This document shows, piece by piece, positions 1 through 5,206 of a stretch of DNA of 6,086 nt. How positions within the stretch are numbered: the stretch's first letter is position 1; each line of letters starts with the position of its first letter. The translations under genes and the position numbers were made by a program. The notes under the pieces were generated by a model, which did no database searches, was not told where the DNA came from, and saw nothing but the letters and a program-made list of their open reading frames with translations. This DNA is from Solirubrobacterales bacterium (GTDB taxonomy: Bacteria > Actinomycetota > Thermoleophilia > Solirubrobacterales > Solirubrobacteraceae). The stretch is from contig WQXW01000120.1 of assembly GCA_009781575.1 (NCBI GenBank), forward strand, positions 1 through 6,086. The letters are read 5' to 3'.

Positions 1-42
1 ATGGCCGCGGGACCGCTGAGCATGGCCGCCGGACCGTTCCCG
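1..42 (+). repeat. 21-bp imperfect tandem repeat (two copies)
   Basis: Bases 1-21 and 22-42 align as two 21-base units that both begin ATGGCCGC and share GGACCG at the same offset; the ends of the units have diverged. Read in frame 1 this would give two related heptapeptides (MAAGPLS, MAAGPFP), but there is no sign that this frame is a gene. The first unit contains CGGGACCGCTGA (8-19), which also occurs at the rodA start junction (3775-3786). Confidence 0.6.
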
Positions 43-116
43 CGCGCGGAGCGCCCCGCGTTGTGGCGGGGGCCGCGGCCGGCGAGGCACTCCGCTCGAT
101 CGCGTCGTACTCTTCT

Positions 117-155
117 CCTAGACCGAGGTAACTTCGGCCTAGACGGAGCCTTCGG
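117..155 (+). repeat. Imperfect tandem repeat in the mreC leader
   Basis: Two units starting CCTAGAC (117-123 and 138-144) follow each other with a 21-base period. Both continue with SGAGS and end in CTTCGG (132-137 and 150-155); the second unit is three bases shorter. The array ends inside the mreC Shine-Dalgarno region, so it may be a regulatory leader or a protein-binding repeat. The repetition is visible directly; the role is unknown. Confidence 0.7.
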
Positions 156-160
156 AAGGA
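123..160 (+). promoter_or_regulatory. Possible mreC RBS-occluding hairpins
   Basis: The mreC Shine-Dalgarno sequence is AAGGA at 156-160, seven bases before the GTG start. AAGG (156-159) can pair with CCTT (149-152) across a CGG loop, burying the site in a short hairpin. Upstream, CCGAGG (123-128) can pair with CTTCGG (132-137) around a TAA loop. Because of the tandem repeat, the same CCGAGG can pair instead with CTTCGG at 150-155, which would break the RBS hairpin. Two exclusive folds are therefore possible. Both stems are short (4-6 bp), and the regulatory meaning is inference only. Confidence 0.35.
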
Positions 161-167
161 ACGATCC

Positions 168-1154
168 GTGTACCGCAAGACCGTTCGGCGGCGGCGGGCG
201 GTGCTGGCACTGCTCGTCGCGCTGTCACTAATCCTCCTGACTGCGTACTTCGGCGAGTCTCCGGGTGGTCGGCTGCACGCGGTGCAGCGCGACTTCCTGA
301 CGATCATCTCGCCGATCCAGAGCGGCGCGAACGCGGCGCTCAAGCCGGTGCGGGACGCGTTCGGCTGGATCGGGGACACGCTCAACGCGCGCAGCCAGCG
401 CGACGCGGCGCGCGCACAGTTGCGCGCGCTGCGCCGAGAGGTGGTGGCCAGCCAGGCCGAACGCCAGGGCTACCACGAACTGTTGCGGCTCTTCCACCTC
501 GACAACCAGGCGCACCTGAGCCAGTACACACCGGTCAGCGCGACGGTGGTGGGCAAGTCGCCCAACTTCTGGTACTCGACGGTCACGATCGACAAGGGCA
601 CCGGGGCGGGCGTGAGGGTCAACGATCCGGTGGTCAACGGCGAAGGGCTGGTGGGCAAGGTCACGCTGGCGGCCTCCGACGGCGCGCAGGTGAGCCTGAT
701 CACCGACAGCGCGGTGGAGGTGACGGCGAAAGTGAACATGACCGGCACGTGGGGGATCCTGGAGCCCAAGGTGGGCGAACCGGGCGATCTGGCGATGCAG
801 TATCTGCCGGCCAGCGCCTCGGTGGCGCCGGGCCAGTACATCGTGACCAACGGCACGATCTCGCGCGAAGGGGAATCGCTGTTCCCGCCGGGCATCCCGA
901 TCGGCCAGGTGACGTCGGTGAACGAAGAAAGCCCGTTCAAGCTGGTCAACGTGCGCCCGCTGGCGGAACTGCGCAACCTCGATGTGGTGCAGGTGCTGAC
1001 CTACGCGCACCGCTCGCGCCCGGAACGGCTGGCCACGCTGGCGGCCAGCCTGCCGCCGGGGGGGCAGGGGGGGCAGAGTGGCGAAGGCTCCGGCTCCGGC
1101 TCCGGCACGGGCCAGGTGGCACAGGCGGGAGCGCAGGCGGGAGGTGGCGGCTGA
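168..1154 (+). CDS. mreC: Rod shape-determining protein MreC
   Basis: MreC is a bitopic scaffold of the elongasome that links MreB/MreD to the PBP2-RodA synthase from the outer face of the membrane. The 328-residue protein has a basic N-terminus (RKTVRRRR), one membrane helix at about 11-28, and a charged helical/coiled-coil segment at about 70-112. The paired beta-barrel MreC domain follows at about 118-280, with family-like stretches such as 'VNGEGLVGKV' and 'FPPGIPIGQV'. The last ~48 residues are a low-complexity Gly/Ser/Gln tail. The GTG start is supported by AAGGA at 156-160 and by an in-frame TAA at 129-131 with no other usual start codon between. Its TGA overlaps the mreD ATG by one base (TGATG), indicating coupling. 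The 3' part holds two G7 runs. The call is secure; the function of the tail is unknown. Confidence 0.95.
   Translation: MYRKTVRRRRAVLALLVALSLILLTAYFGESPGGRLHAVQRDFLTIISPIQSGANAALKPVRDAFGWIGDTLNARSQRDAARAQLRALRREVVASQAERQGYHELLRLFHLDNQAHLSQYTPVSATVVGKSPNFWYSTVTIDKGTGAGVRVNDPVVNGEGLVGKVTLAASDGAQVSLITDSAVEVTAKVNMTGTWGILEPKVGEPGDLAMQYLPASASVAPGQYIVTNGTISREGESLFPPGIPIGQVTSVNEESPFKLVNVRPLAELRNLDVVQVLTYAHRSRPERLATLAASLPPGGQGGQSGEGSGSGSGTGQVAQAGAQAGGGG
1058..1076 (+). repeat. Double G7 homopolymer tract in the mreC tail
   Basis: Two runs of seven G (1058-1064 and 1067-1073) are separated by CA, so GGGGGGGCA is directly repeated. They encode the Gly-Gly-Gln-Gly-Gly-Gln part of the MreC tail. Each run is phased as G GGG GGG relative to the mreC frame, which is the layout of a -1 slippery heptamer. 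Such tracts are also prone to indels during replication and to sequencing error. Confidence 0.9.
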
Positions 1155-1735
1155 TGGGTGTGGAGGAGCTGCGCCCGGCGCTGCTGGGGCGCATCGCGGC
1201 GGTGGCGGTGGTGGTGGTGCTGTTGCAGGCGGGCGTGGTGTCGGAGGTGCCGGTGCTGGGCGTGACCGTGGACCTCTCGCCGCTGCTGGTGGCGTTCATC
1301 GGCCTTCTGTGCGGCTCGCTGGTGGGCGCGGTGGCGGGCTTTGGGATCGGGCTGCTGGTGGACCTGGCGCTGGTGCAGACATTGGGTATCACCTCGTTTG
1401 TGTTCACGCTGATCGGCTACTGGGCGGGGCGGCTGCGCGAGCTGCGCGATCCCCAGGCGGCGCTGGTGCCGCTGGCGGTGGGCGCGCTGGCGTCGTTCGC
1501 GGCGGCGACGGGCTACTCGATCATGGAGTTCCTGCTGGGCGTGGAGGCGCCGGTGAGCCTCGAGCTGGTGCGCCAGATTGCGCTGGGCACGGTGGTGGAC
1601 GCGGCGGTGGCGCTGCCGTTCTTCTGGTTGGTGCGCCGCTGCCTGCGGGGCAGCCTGCCGGAGCAGCAGCGCGGCCGGCGCCGGCGGGGGCGGGCATACT
1701 CGACTGGCGGACTGAGTCCGCTGTCGCGCACATGA
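1154..1735 (+). CDS. mreD: Rod shape-determining protein MreD
   Basis: MreD is the small polytopic membrane partner of MreC in the elongasome; its biochemical role is still poorly defined. The 193-residue product is strongly hydrophobic, with about five likely membrane segments (roughly 13-30, 43-60, 63-90, 104-128 and 140-160). It carries the family-like stretch 'DLSPLLVAFIGLLCGSLVG' followed by 'GFGIGLLVDL' (about 40-71). The C-terminus is a basic, probably cytoplasmic tail (RRRRGRAYSTGGLSPLSRT). The ATG is chosen because it lies nine bases after GGAGG (1140-1144) and overlaps the mreC stop. The same frame is open far upstream inside mreC, but that is a high-GC artefact. Its TGA overlaps the PBP2 ATG as ATGA (1732-1735). 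Confidence 0.93.
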   Translation: MGVEELRPALLGRIAAVAVVVVLLQAGVVSEVPVLGVTVDLSPLLVAFIGLLCGSLVGAVAGFGIGLLVDLALVQTLGITSFVFTLIGYWAGRLRELRDPQAALVPLAVGALASFAAATGYSIMEFLLGVEAPVSLELVRQIALGTVVDAAVALPFFWLVRRCLRGSLPEQQRGRRRRGRAYSTGGLSPLSRT

Positions 1736-3708
1736 GCGCGCTGGAGCCGGTGACCCCGCCGGAGGAGCGCGCGGGGATCCCTCCCCAGATCGCGTTGCGC
1801 GTGGCGGTGCTGGGCGCGGTGGCGCTGGTGATGTTCGGGATCGTGTTCTTCCGCCTCTGGTACCTGCAGGTGCTGAGTGGCGAACAGTATGTGCAGAAGG
1901 CCAACGCCAACGTGACGCGCGAATTGCCGATCCCGGCGCCGCGCGGGCAGATCGTGGATCGCGAAGGCAAGGTGCTGGTGACCGACCGCGTGACCAACGC
2001 GGTGCAGATCGTGCCGTCGGAGCTGCCGGCGGCGGGCCGGCCGCGGATCGAGCTGTACAGGCGCCTGGGCAGGCTGTTGCACATGCGGTGGCGGCGCATC
2101 CAGGAACTGGTGATCGCGGGGCGCAACCAGGTGAGCTACGCGCCGGTGACGATCGAGACCGACGCGGGCACCGGCGCGCTCACGGTGCTGGCGGAGCGCC
2201 AGAACGATTTCCCCGGCGTGACCCAGCGGCCGGTGGCGATCAGGCAGTACCCGTACGGTGAAATGGCCGCGCAGGCGCTGGGGTACGTGGGCCAGATCAA
2301 CAAGCGCGAGCTCAAAATGTCGGGCTTCCGCGGCGTGACCCAGGGCACGGTGGTGGGCCAGGAAGGGCTGGAGTACTACTACGACCGCTACCTGCGCGGG
2401 CGCGAGGGGGAGCAGAAGGTGGAGGTGAACGCGCTGGGCGAACCGGTGCCGGTGAACCTGCCGGTGACACAGCCGCGCGCGGGGTACAGCCTGAAGGTGA
2501 CACTCGACCTGGGGCTGCAGCGGGAGGCCGAACGGGGGCTGCGCGACGAGATACTGTCCGGCGGCTCGGCGGATGCGGGTGGGTTCGTGGCGATGGACCC
2601 GCGCAACGGCCAGATCCTGGCGATCGGCTCCTACCCGACGTTCAACCCCAACAAGTTTGCGAAGCCGCTGACCGAAAAAGAGCTGGACGCGCTGGAGGGG
2701 ATCGGCACGGGCGAACCGGCGCCGCTGACCGACCGCGCGGCCAACGGCGACTATCCGACCGGCTCGACGTTCAAGCCGATCACGGCGATCGCGGCGCTGG
2801 AAAGCGGCGTGATCGACCCGTTCGAGGGGTTGGGCGGGGGCCAGTGCATCACGGTGGGGGCGGAGCAGTTCTGCAACGCCAACAAGGCCGACTACGGCGC
2901 GGTGGGGCTGGTGGAAGCGCTGAAGGTCTCCTCGGACACCTACTTCTTCACCGTGGGCGAGCTGGCCAACAGCCACGGCGATGTGATCCAGAACATGGCC
3001 CACCGGCTGGGGATCGGCAGGCCGACGGGGATCGACCTGCCCAGTGAGACGACCGGCACGGTGCCCAGCCAGCGGTGGCTGGCCGAACAGAACAAGCTGG
3101 AATCGGAATGCGAGCGCGCGCACCACGGCCACCGTTGTTACATCGTGGCCGAACCGGGCGAGCCGTGGACGGTGGGCTACAACATGGATCTGGCGGTGGG
3201 CCAGGGAAGCCTGCAGACGGACCCGTTGCAGATGGCGGTGGCCTACTCGACGCTGGCCAACGCCTACATGAACAACGGTTACGGCACGGTGGTGCGCCCG
3301 CACCTGGGCATGGCGATCGACGATTCCAACGGCGACCTGGCGCAGGCGCTGACCTTCTCGCCGGCGCGCCACATCCGCTTCGACCCCACCAACCTCAGCT
3401 ACGTGATGGAAGGGATCCACGACGCCACCAGCGAGGCCGGCGGAACCTCGGCGGACGTGTGGTCGGGGTGGGACCAGGCCGCGCACCCGGTGTACGGCAA
3501 GACGGGCACCGCGGAAAAGACCAACCAGGTCGAACAGGCCTGGTACATGTGCTACGTGGCCGACCCGACCCGCCCGATCGTGATCGCGGTCACCGTCGAG
3601 CAGGGCGGTTGGGGCGACAAGGCGGCGGCCCCGATCGCGCGGCTGATGGCCTCGCAGTGGTTCAACCAGCCGCTGAAGCTGGCCACCGGCTCGAACCCCG
3701 ACCACTGA
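1732..3708 (+). CDS. mrdA: Penicillin-binding protein 2, class B elongasome transpeptidase
   Basis: This enzyme crosslinks peptidoglycan during lateral growth and works as a complex with RodA. The 658-residue protein has one membrane anchor at about 20-43 ending in the family-like RLWYLQV. The dimerisation/pedestal region carries APRGQIVDREG (R71-G72, D76-R77) and GQEGLEYYYDRYLRG (209-223). The transpeptidase domain has all three active-site motifs: S345-T-F-K348 (nucleophile Ser345), S400-S-D402, and K590-T-G592, so it should be active and beta-lactam sensitive. Two Cys pairs with equal spacing (C372/C381 and C460/C469) lie in the extracellular part; the second is in an insert before 'PWTVGYN', a layout remembered from Thermoleophilia-type PBP2. 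ATG 1732 overlaps the mreD stop (ATGA) and has no strong Shine-Dalgarno, so coupling is likely. Its own TGA opens a chain of mini-ORFs. The frame is open upstream to 1078, but residues before 1732 are Gly/Ala/Arg junk. Confidence 0.96.
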   Translation: MSALEPVTPPEERAGIPPQIALRVAVLGAVALVMFGIVFFRLWYLQVLSGEQYVQKANANVTRELPIPAPRGQIVDREGKVLVTDRVTNAVQIVPSELPAAGRPRIELYRRLGRLLHMRWRRIQELVIAGRNQVSYAPVTIETDAGTGALTVLAERQNDFPGVTQRPVAIRQYPYGEMAAQALGYVGQINKRELKMSGFRGVTQGTVVGQEGLEYYYDRYLRGREGEQKVEVNALGEPVPVNLPVTQPRAGYSLKVTLDLGLQREAERGLRDEILSGGSADAGGFVAMDPRNGQILAIGSYPTFNPNKFAKPLTEKELDALEGIGTGEPAPLTDRAANGDYPTGSTFKPITAIAALESGVIDPFEGLGGGQCITVGAEQFCNANKADYGAVGLVEALKVSSDTYFFTVGELANSHGDVIQNMAHRLGIGRPTGIDLPSETTGTVPSQRWLAEQNKLESECERAHHGHRCYIVAEPGEPWTVGYNMDLAVGQGSLQTDPLQMAVAYSTLANAYMNNGYGTVVRPHLGMAIDDSNGDLAQALTFSPARHIRFDPTNLSYVMEGIHDATSEAGGTSADVWSGWDQAAHPVYGKTGTAEKTNQVEQAWYMCYVADPTRPIVIAVTVEQGGWGDKAAAPIARLMASQWFNQPLKLATGSNPDH

Positions 3709-3722
3709 TGGCGGACCGCTGA
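3708..3722 (+). CDS. Mini-ORF 1 of the coupling chain (MADR)
   Basis: A four-codon frame, ATG GCG GAC CGC TGA, starts on the last base of the PBP2 stop codon (TGATG, 3706-3710) and ends in a TGA whose final A starts the next mini-ORF. No Shine-Dalgarno of its own is visible, so translation would depend on ribosomes finishing PBP2. The peptide is too short to expect a function; any role would be as a reinitiation step. Translation is inferred from the arrangement, not demonstrated. Confidence 0.35.
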   Translation: MADR

Positions 3723-3754
3723 TGGCGAGCACCTCCTCCAACCGGGACCACTGA
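3722..3754 (+). CDS. Mini-ORF 2 of the coupling chain (MASTSSNRDH)
   Basis: A ten-codon frame starts inside the stop of mini-ORF 1 and ends in a TGA that overlaps the start of mini-ORF 3. It starts like RodA (MAST against MATT) and ends like PBP2 (SNRDH against SNPDH), so it appears to be a chimera made by duplication of the gene junction. A weak GGA (3713-3715) lies six bases before its ATG. No similarity to a known peptide is recognised. Confidence 0.4.
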   Translation: MASTSSNRDH

Positions 3755-3786
3755 TGGCGAGCACCTCCTCCAACCGGGACCGCTGA
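3754..3786 (+). CDS. Mini-ORF 3 of the coupling chain (MASTSSNRDR)
   Basis: A second ten-codon copy is identical to mini-ORF 2 except for the last residue (Arg for His). Its ATG overlaps the mini-ORF 2 stop, and its TGA (3784-3786) overlaps the rodA ATG. GGGA (3744-3747) lies six bases before the start and could act as a weak ribosome binding site; the same arrangement (3776-3779) precedes rodA. Each link shifts the reading frame by -1, so the chain passes through all three frames between mrdA and rodA. Confidence 0.4.
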   Translation: MASTSSNRDR

Positions 3787-5003
3787 TGGCGACCACCGTA
3801 AAGCCCACGCTGATGGCGGTGACCGCGCCGGAAGAGGCGCCGGCGGAACGCGCGCACGCGGTGCGGCTGCCGCTGGATCCGCTGCTGGTGGCGGCGGTGG
3901 TGGGCCTCGGGGTCTGCTCGGTGCTGACGCTCAAACAGGCGACCCGGGGGGCGATCCCGGGCGACCCGAGCTACTACACCAACCGCCAGATCATCTACCT
4001 GGTGGTGGGCGCGGTGGCGATGGTGGCGATCTCGCGCTTCGACTACACGCGGCTGAAGGGCTGGCGCAACGGGATCTACGGGGCGCTGATCTTCATCATC
4101 CTGGCGGTGCTGGGCCTGGGCCACTCGGTCAACGGCTCGCAGCGCGCGATCAGCCTGCCGCTGTTCTCCTTCCAGGCCTCGGAGCTTGGCAAGGTGCTGC
4201 TGATCGTGGCGCTGGCGGCGTTCGTGGCGAGCCGCACGCGCGTGGTGCGCTCGTGGGGCACGGTGTGGCGCACGATGGCGGTGGCGCTGCTGCCGGCGAT
4301 GCTGGTGGTGGCGCAGCCGGACCTGGGCTCGGGCCTGGTGTACATCGCGGTGGCGGTGACCGTGCTGTTCGTGGCGGGCGCGCGCTGGAGCCACATGGCG
4401 GTGCTGCTGGCGACTGGCGCGCTGGCGCTGGGAGGCGTGCTGGTGGCGGCGCCGGCGGCGGGGGTGCACGTGTTGAAGAGCTACCAGGAGGAACGGCTGA
4501 CGGCGTTCCTGCACCCGTCGGCGAACTCCCAGAAGCAGGGATACCAGCAGGTGGAGTCGAAGATCGCGATCGGCGCCGGCCAGACCAACGGGCGGGGCGC
4601 CAACGCGACCCAGATCCCCTACAAATTCGTACCGGAGAGCGAAACGGATTTCATTTTCGCGGCGGTGGGCGAGCAGTGGGGCTTCGCGGGTGCGGCGCTG
4701 GTGCTGTCGCTGTACGCGCTGCTGATCTGGCGCACGTTGAGCATCGCGGCGAGCTCCCGGGACCGCTTCGGCTCGCTGGTGGCGAGTGGCGTGGCGGCTA
4801 TGCTCATGTTCCAGGTGTTCGTGAACGTCGGGATGGCGATTGGAATAATGCCGATCACCGGCGTCACGCTGCCGCTCATGAGCTACGGCGGCTCGTCGGT
4901 GATAGCGACGCTGCTGGCCGTGGGCCTGTTGCAGGCGATCTACTTCAGAGCGCGTGCGGCGGAGACACCGCTCAAAGGGCGCGCGGCGCGCAACGAAAGA
5001 TGA
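3786..5003 (+). CDS. rodA: SEDS peptidoglycan glycosyltransferase RodA
   Basis: RodA polymerises lipid II into glycan strands in the membrane, in complex with PBP2. The 405-residue polytopic protein starts with about 28 polar residues and then has roughly ten membrane segments. SEDS signatures are present in order: 'NGSQRAISLPLFSFQASELGK', 'QPDLGSG', 'GYQQVESKIAIGAGQTNGRG', 'ETDFIFAAVGEQWGF' and 'GIMPITGVTLPLMSYGGSS'. D288 of ETDFIF aligns with the catalytic Asp262 of E. coli RodA. The His usually found two residues before it is Glu286 here. RodA rather than FtsW is chosen from the PBP2/MreCD context. ATG 3786 is favoured because it overlaps the preceding mini-ORF stop; Met10 (3813-3815) is an alternative start. 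A short AT-richer codon patch covers the catalytic loop (about 4618-4660). Confidence 0.95.
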   Translation: MATTVKPTLMAVTAPEEAPAERAHAVRLPLDPLLVAAVVGLGVCSVLTLKQATRGAIPGDPSYYTNRQIIYLVVGAVAMVAISRFDYTRLKGWRNGIYGALIFIILAVLGLGHSVNGSQRAISLPLFSFQASELGKVLLIVALAAFVASRTRVVRSWGTVWRTMAVALLPAMLVVAQPDLGSGLVYIAVAVTVLFVAGARWSHMAVLLATGALALGGVLVAAPAAGVHVLKSYQEERLTAFLHPSANSQKQGYQQVESKIAIGAGQTNGRGANATQIPYKFVPESETDFIFAAVGEQWGFAGAALVLSLYALLIWRTLSIAASSRDRFGSLVASGVAAMLMFQVFVNVGMAIGIMPITGVTLPLMSYGGSSVIATLLAVGLLQAIYFRARAAETPLKGRAARNER

Positions 5004-5117
5004 CCACAGAGCCCCTACCGACAGAGACCGGCCCCCCGGCCCGGCGAGCCCCATTGACGGGCCGCCCGTGGGCGGGACGCCGGCCGGCGCGATCCCGCGG
5101 ATCCGCGGAACCCGCTC

Positions 5118-5165
5118 CCCGCGCGTCCGGGGCGTCCGGCGCCCCCGGCGCCCCCGGCGCGCGGG
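5118..5165 (+). other. Long GC hairpin upstream of rng
   Basis: CCCGCGCG (5118-5125) pairs perfectly with CGCGCGGG (5158-5165). Inside it, CCGGGG (5127-5132) pairs with CCCCGG (5152-5157), and CCGG (5136-5139) pairs with CCGG (5145-5148) around a five-base loop, with two extra pairs and single-base bulges between. About 20 G-C pairs result. There is no T-tract, so a classical intrinsic terminator is unlikely. A leader RNA structure or a U-less terminator remains possible. Confidence 0.55.
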
Positions 5166-5186
5166 CGACCGTGTGCGCGCTCGCGC

Positions 5187-5206
5187 GCGTCCCGGCAACG
5201 GGGCGC
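5187..5206 (+). other. GNRA-tetraloop hairpin in the rng leader
   Basis: CCCG (5191-5194) and CGGG (5199-5202) close a GCAA loop (5195-5198), a canonical GNRA tetraloop. The stem can extend to 5187-5206 through one G-U pair, giving about eight pairs. It competes with a GCGCGC/GCGCGC stem just upstream (5175-5188). A GNRA loop suggests a folded RNA, but it can also arise by chance in DNA this GC-rich. Confidence 0.45.

Larger units (their letters stand above)
1..167 (+). other. Region upstream of mreC; possible tail of an unidentified upstream gene
   Basis: No gene is recognised here. The frame beginning at base 3 is open from the window edge to a TAA at 129-131 and uses mostly G/C third positions, so it could be the last ~42 codons of an upstream gene. 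Family gene order would predict mreB, but the residues (ending ...EALRSIASYSSPRPR) do not clearly match an MreB C-terminus. The frame beginning at base 2 stops at TGA 17-19. A frame starting with ATG at base 1 runs to 231, but it overlaps mreC by 64 bases and looks spurious. A TANNNT hexamer (TAACTT, 129-134) could be a -10 element, but no convincing -35 precedes it. Confidence 0.3.
3691..3791 (+). repeat. Stop/start tandem repeat between mrdA and rodA
   Basis: Two 32-base units (3719-3750 and 3751-3782) differ only at their last base. The motif GACCRCTGATGGCG occurs four times (3700-3713, 3714-3727, 3746-3759, 3778-3791). Each copy has a stop and a start overlapping as TGATG. The block at the end of mrdA (3691-3713) matches 3737-3759 at 20 of 23 positions. 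The bases after each start (ATGGCGAGCACC) match the rodA start (ATGGCGACCACC) except at one base. The unit therefore looks like a duplicated mrdA-end/rodA-start junction. Confidence 0.95.

Noticed and set aside
1..231. 76-codon frame starting at base 1
   Set aside because: It overlaps the mreC start by 64 bases, has no visible RBS because the window begins there, and resembles no known protein.
228..1010. Minus-strand frame antisense to mreC
   Set aside because: Low-complexity His/Arg-rich translation with no family match, fully antisense to a secure mreC.
749..1153. Upstream extension of the mreD frame into mreC
   Set aside because: The extension overlaps mreC in another frame and is Gly/Arg-rich junk; the ATG at 1154 has a good RBS and the MreD family length fits.
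1078..1731. Upstream extension of the PBP2 frame across mreD
   Set aside because: The translated extension is Gly/Ala/Arg low complexity; PBP2 anchor and domain start fit ATG 1732, which overlaps the mreD stop.
3719..3791. Possible CRISPR-like or attachment-site repeat
   Set aside because: The 32-base units are directly abutting with no spacers and lie exactly on the gene junction; no cas or integrase gene is present.
4521..4550. Loss of the Asp in the 'PESDP'-type loop of RodA, first taken as a missing catalytic residue
   Set aside because: Counting along E. coli RodA places the catalytic Asp262 in HTDFIF, which is retained here as D288; the loop change is not evidence of inactivity.
5118..5165. 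Intrinsic terminator after rodA
   Set aside because: The hairpin is strong but is not followed by a T-tract, and it lies more than 100 bases beyond the rodA stop; it is kept as a structural element only.
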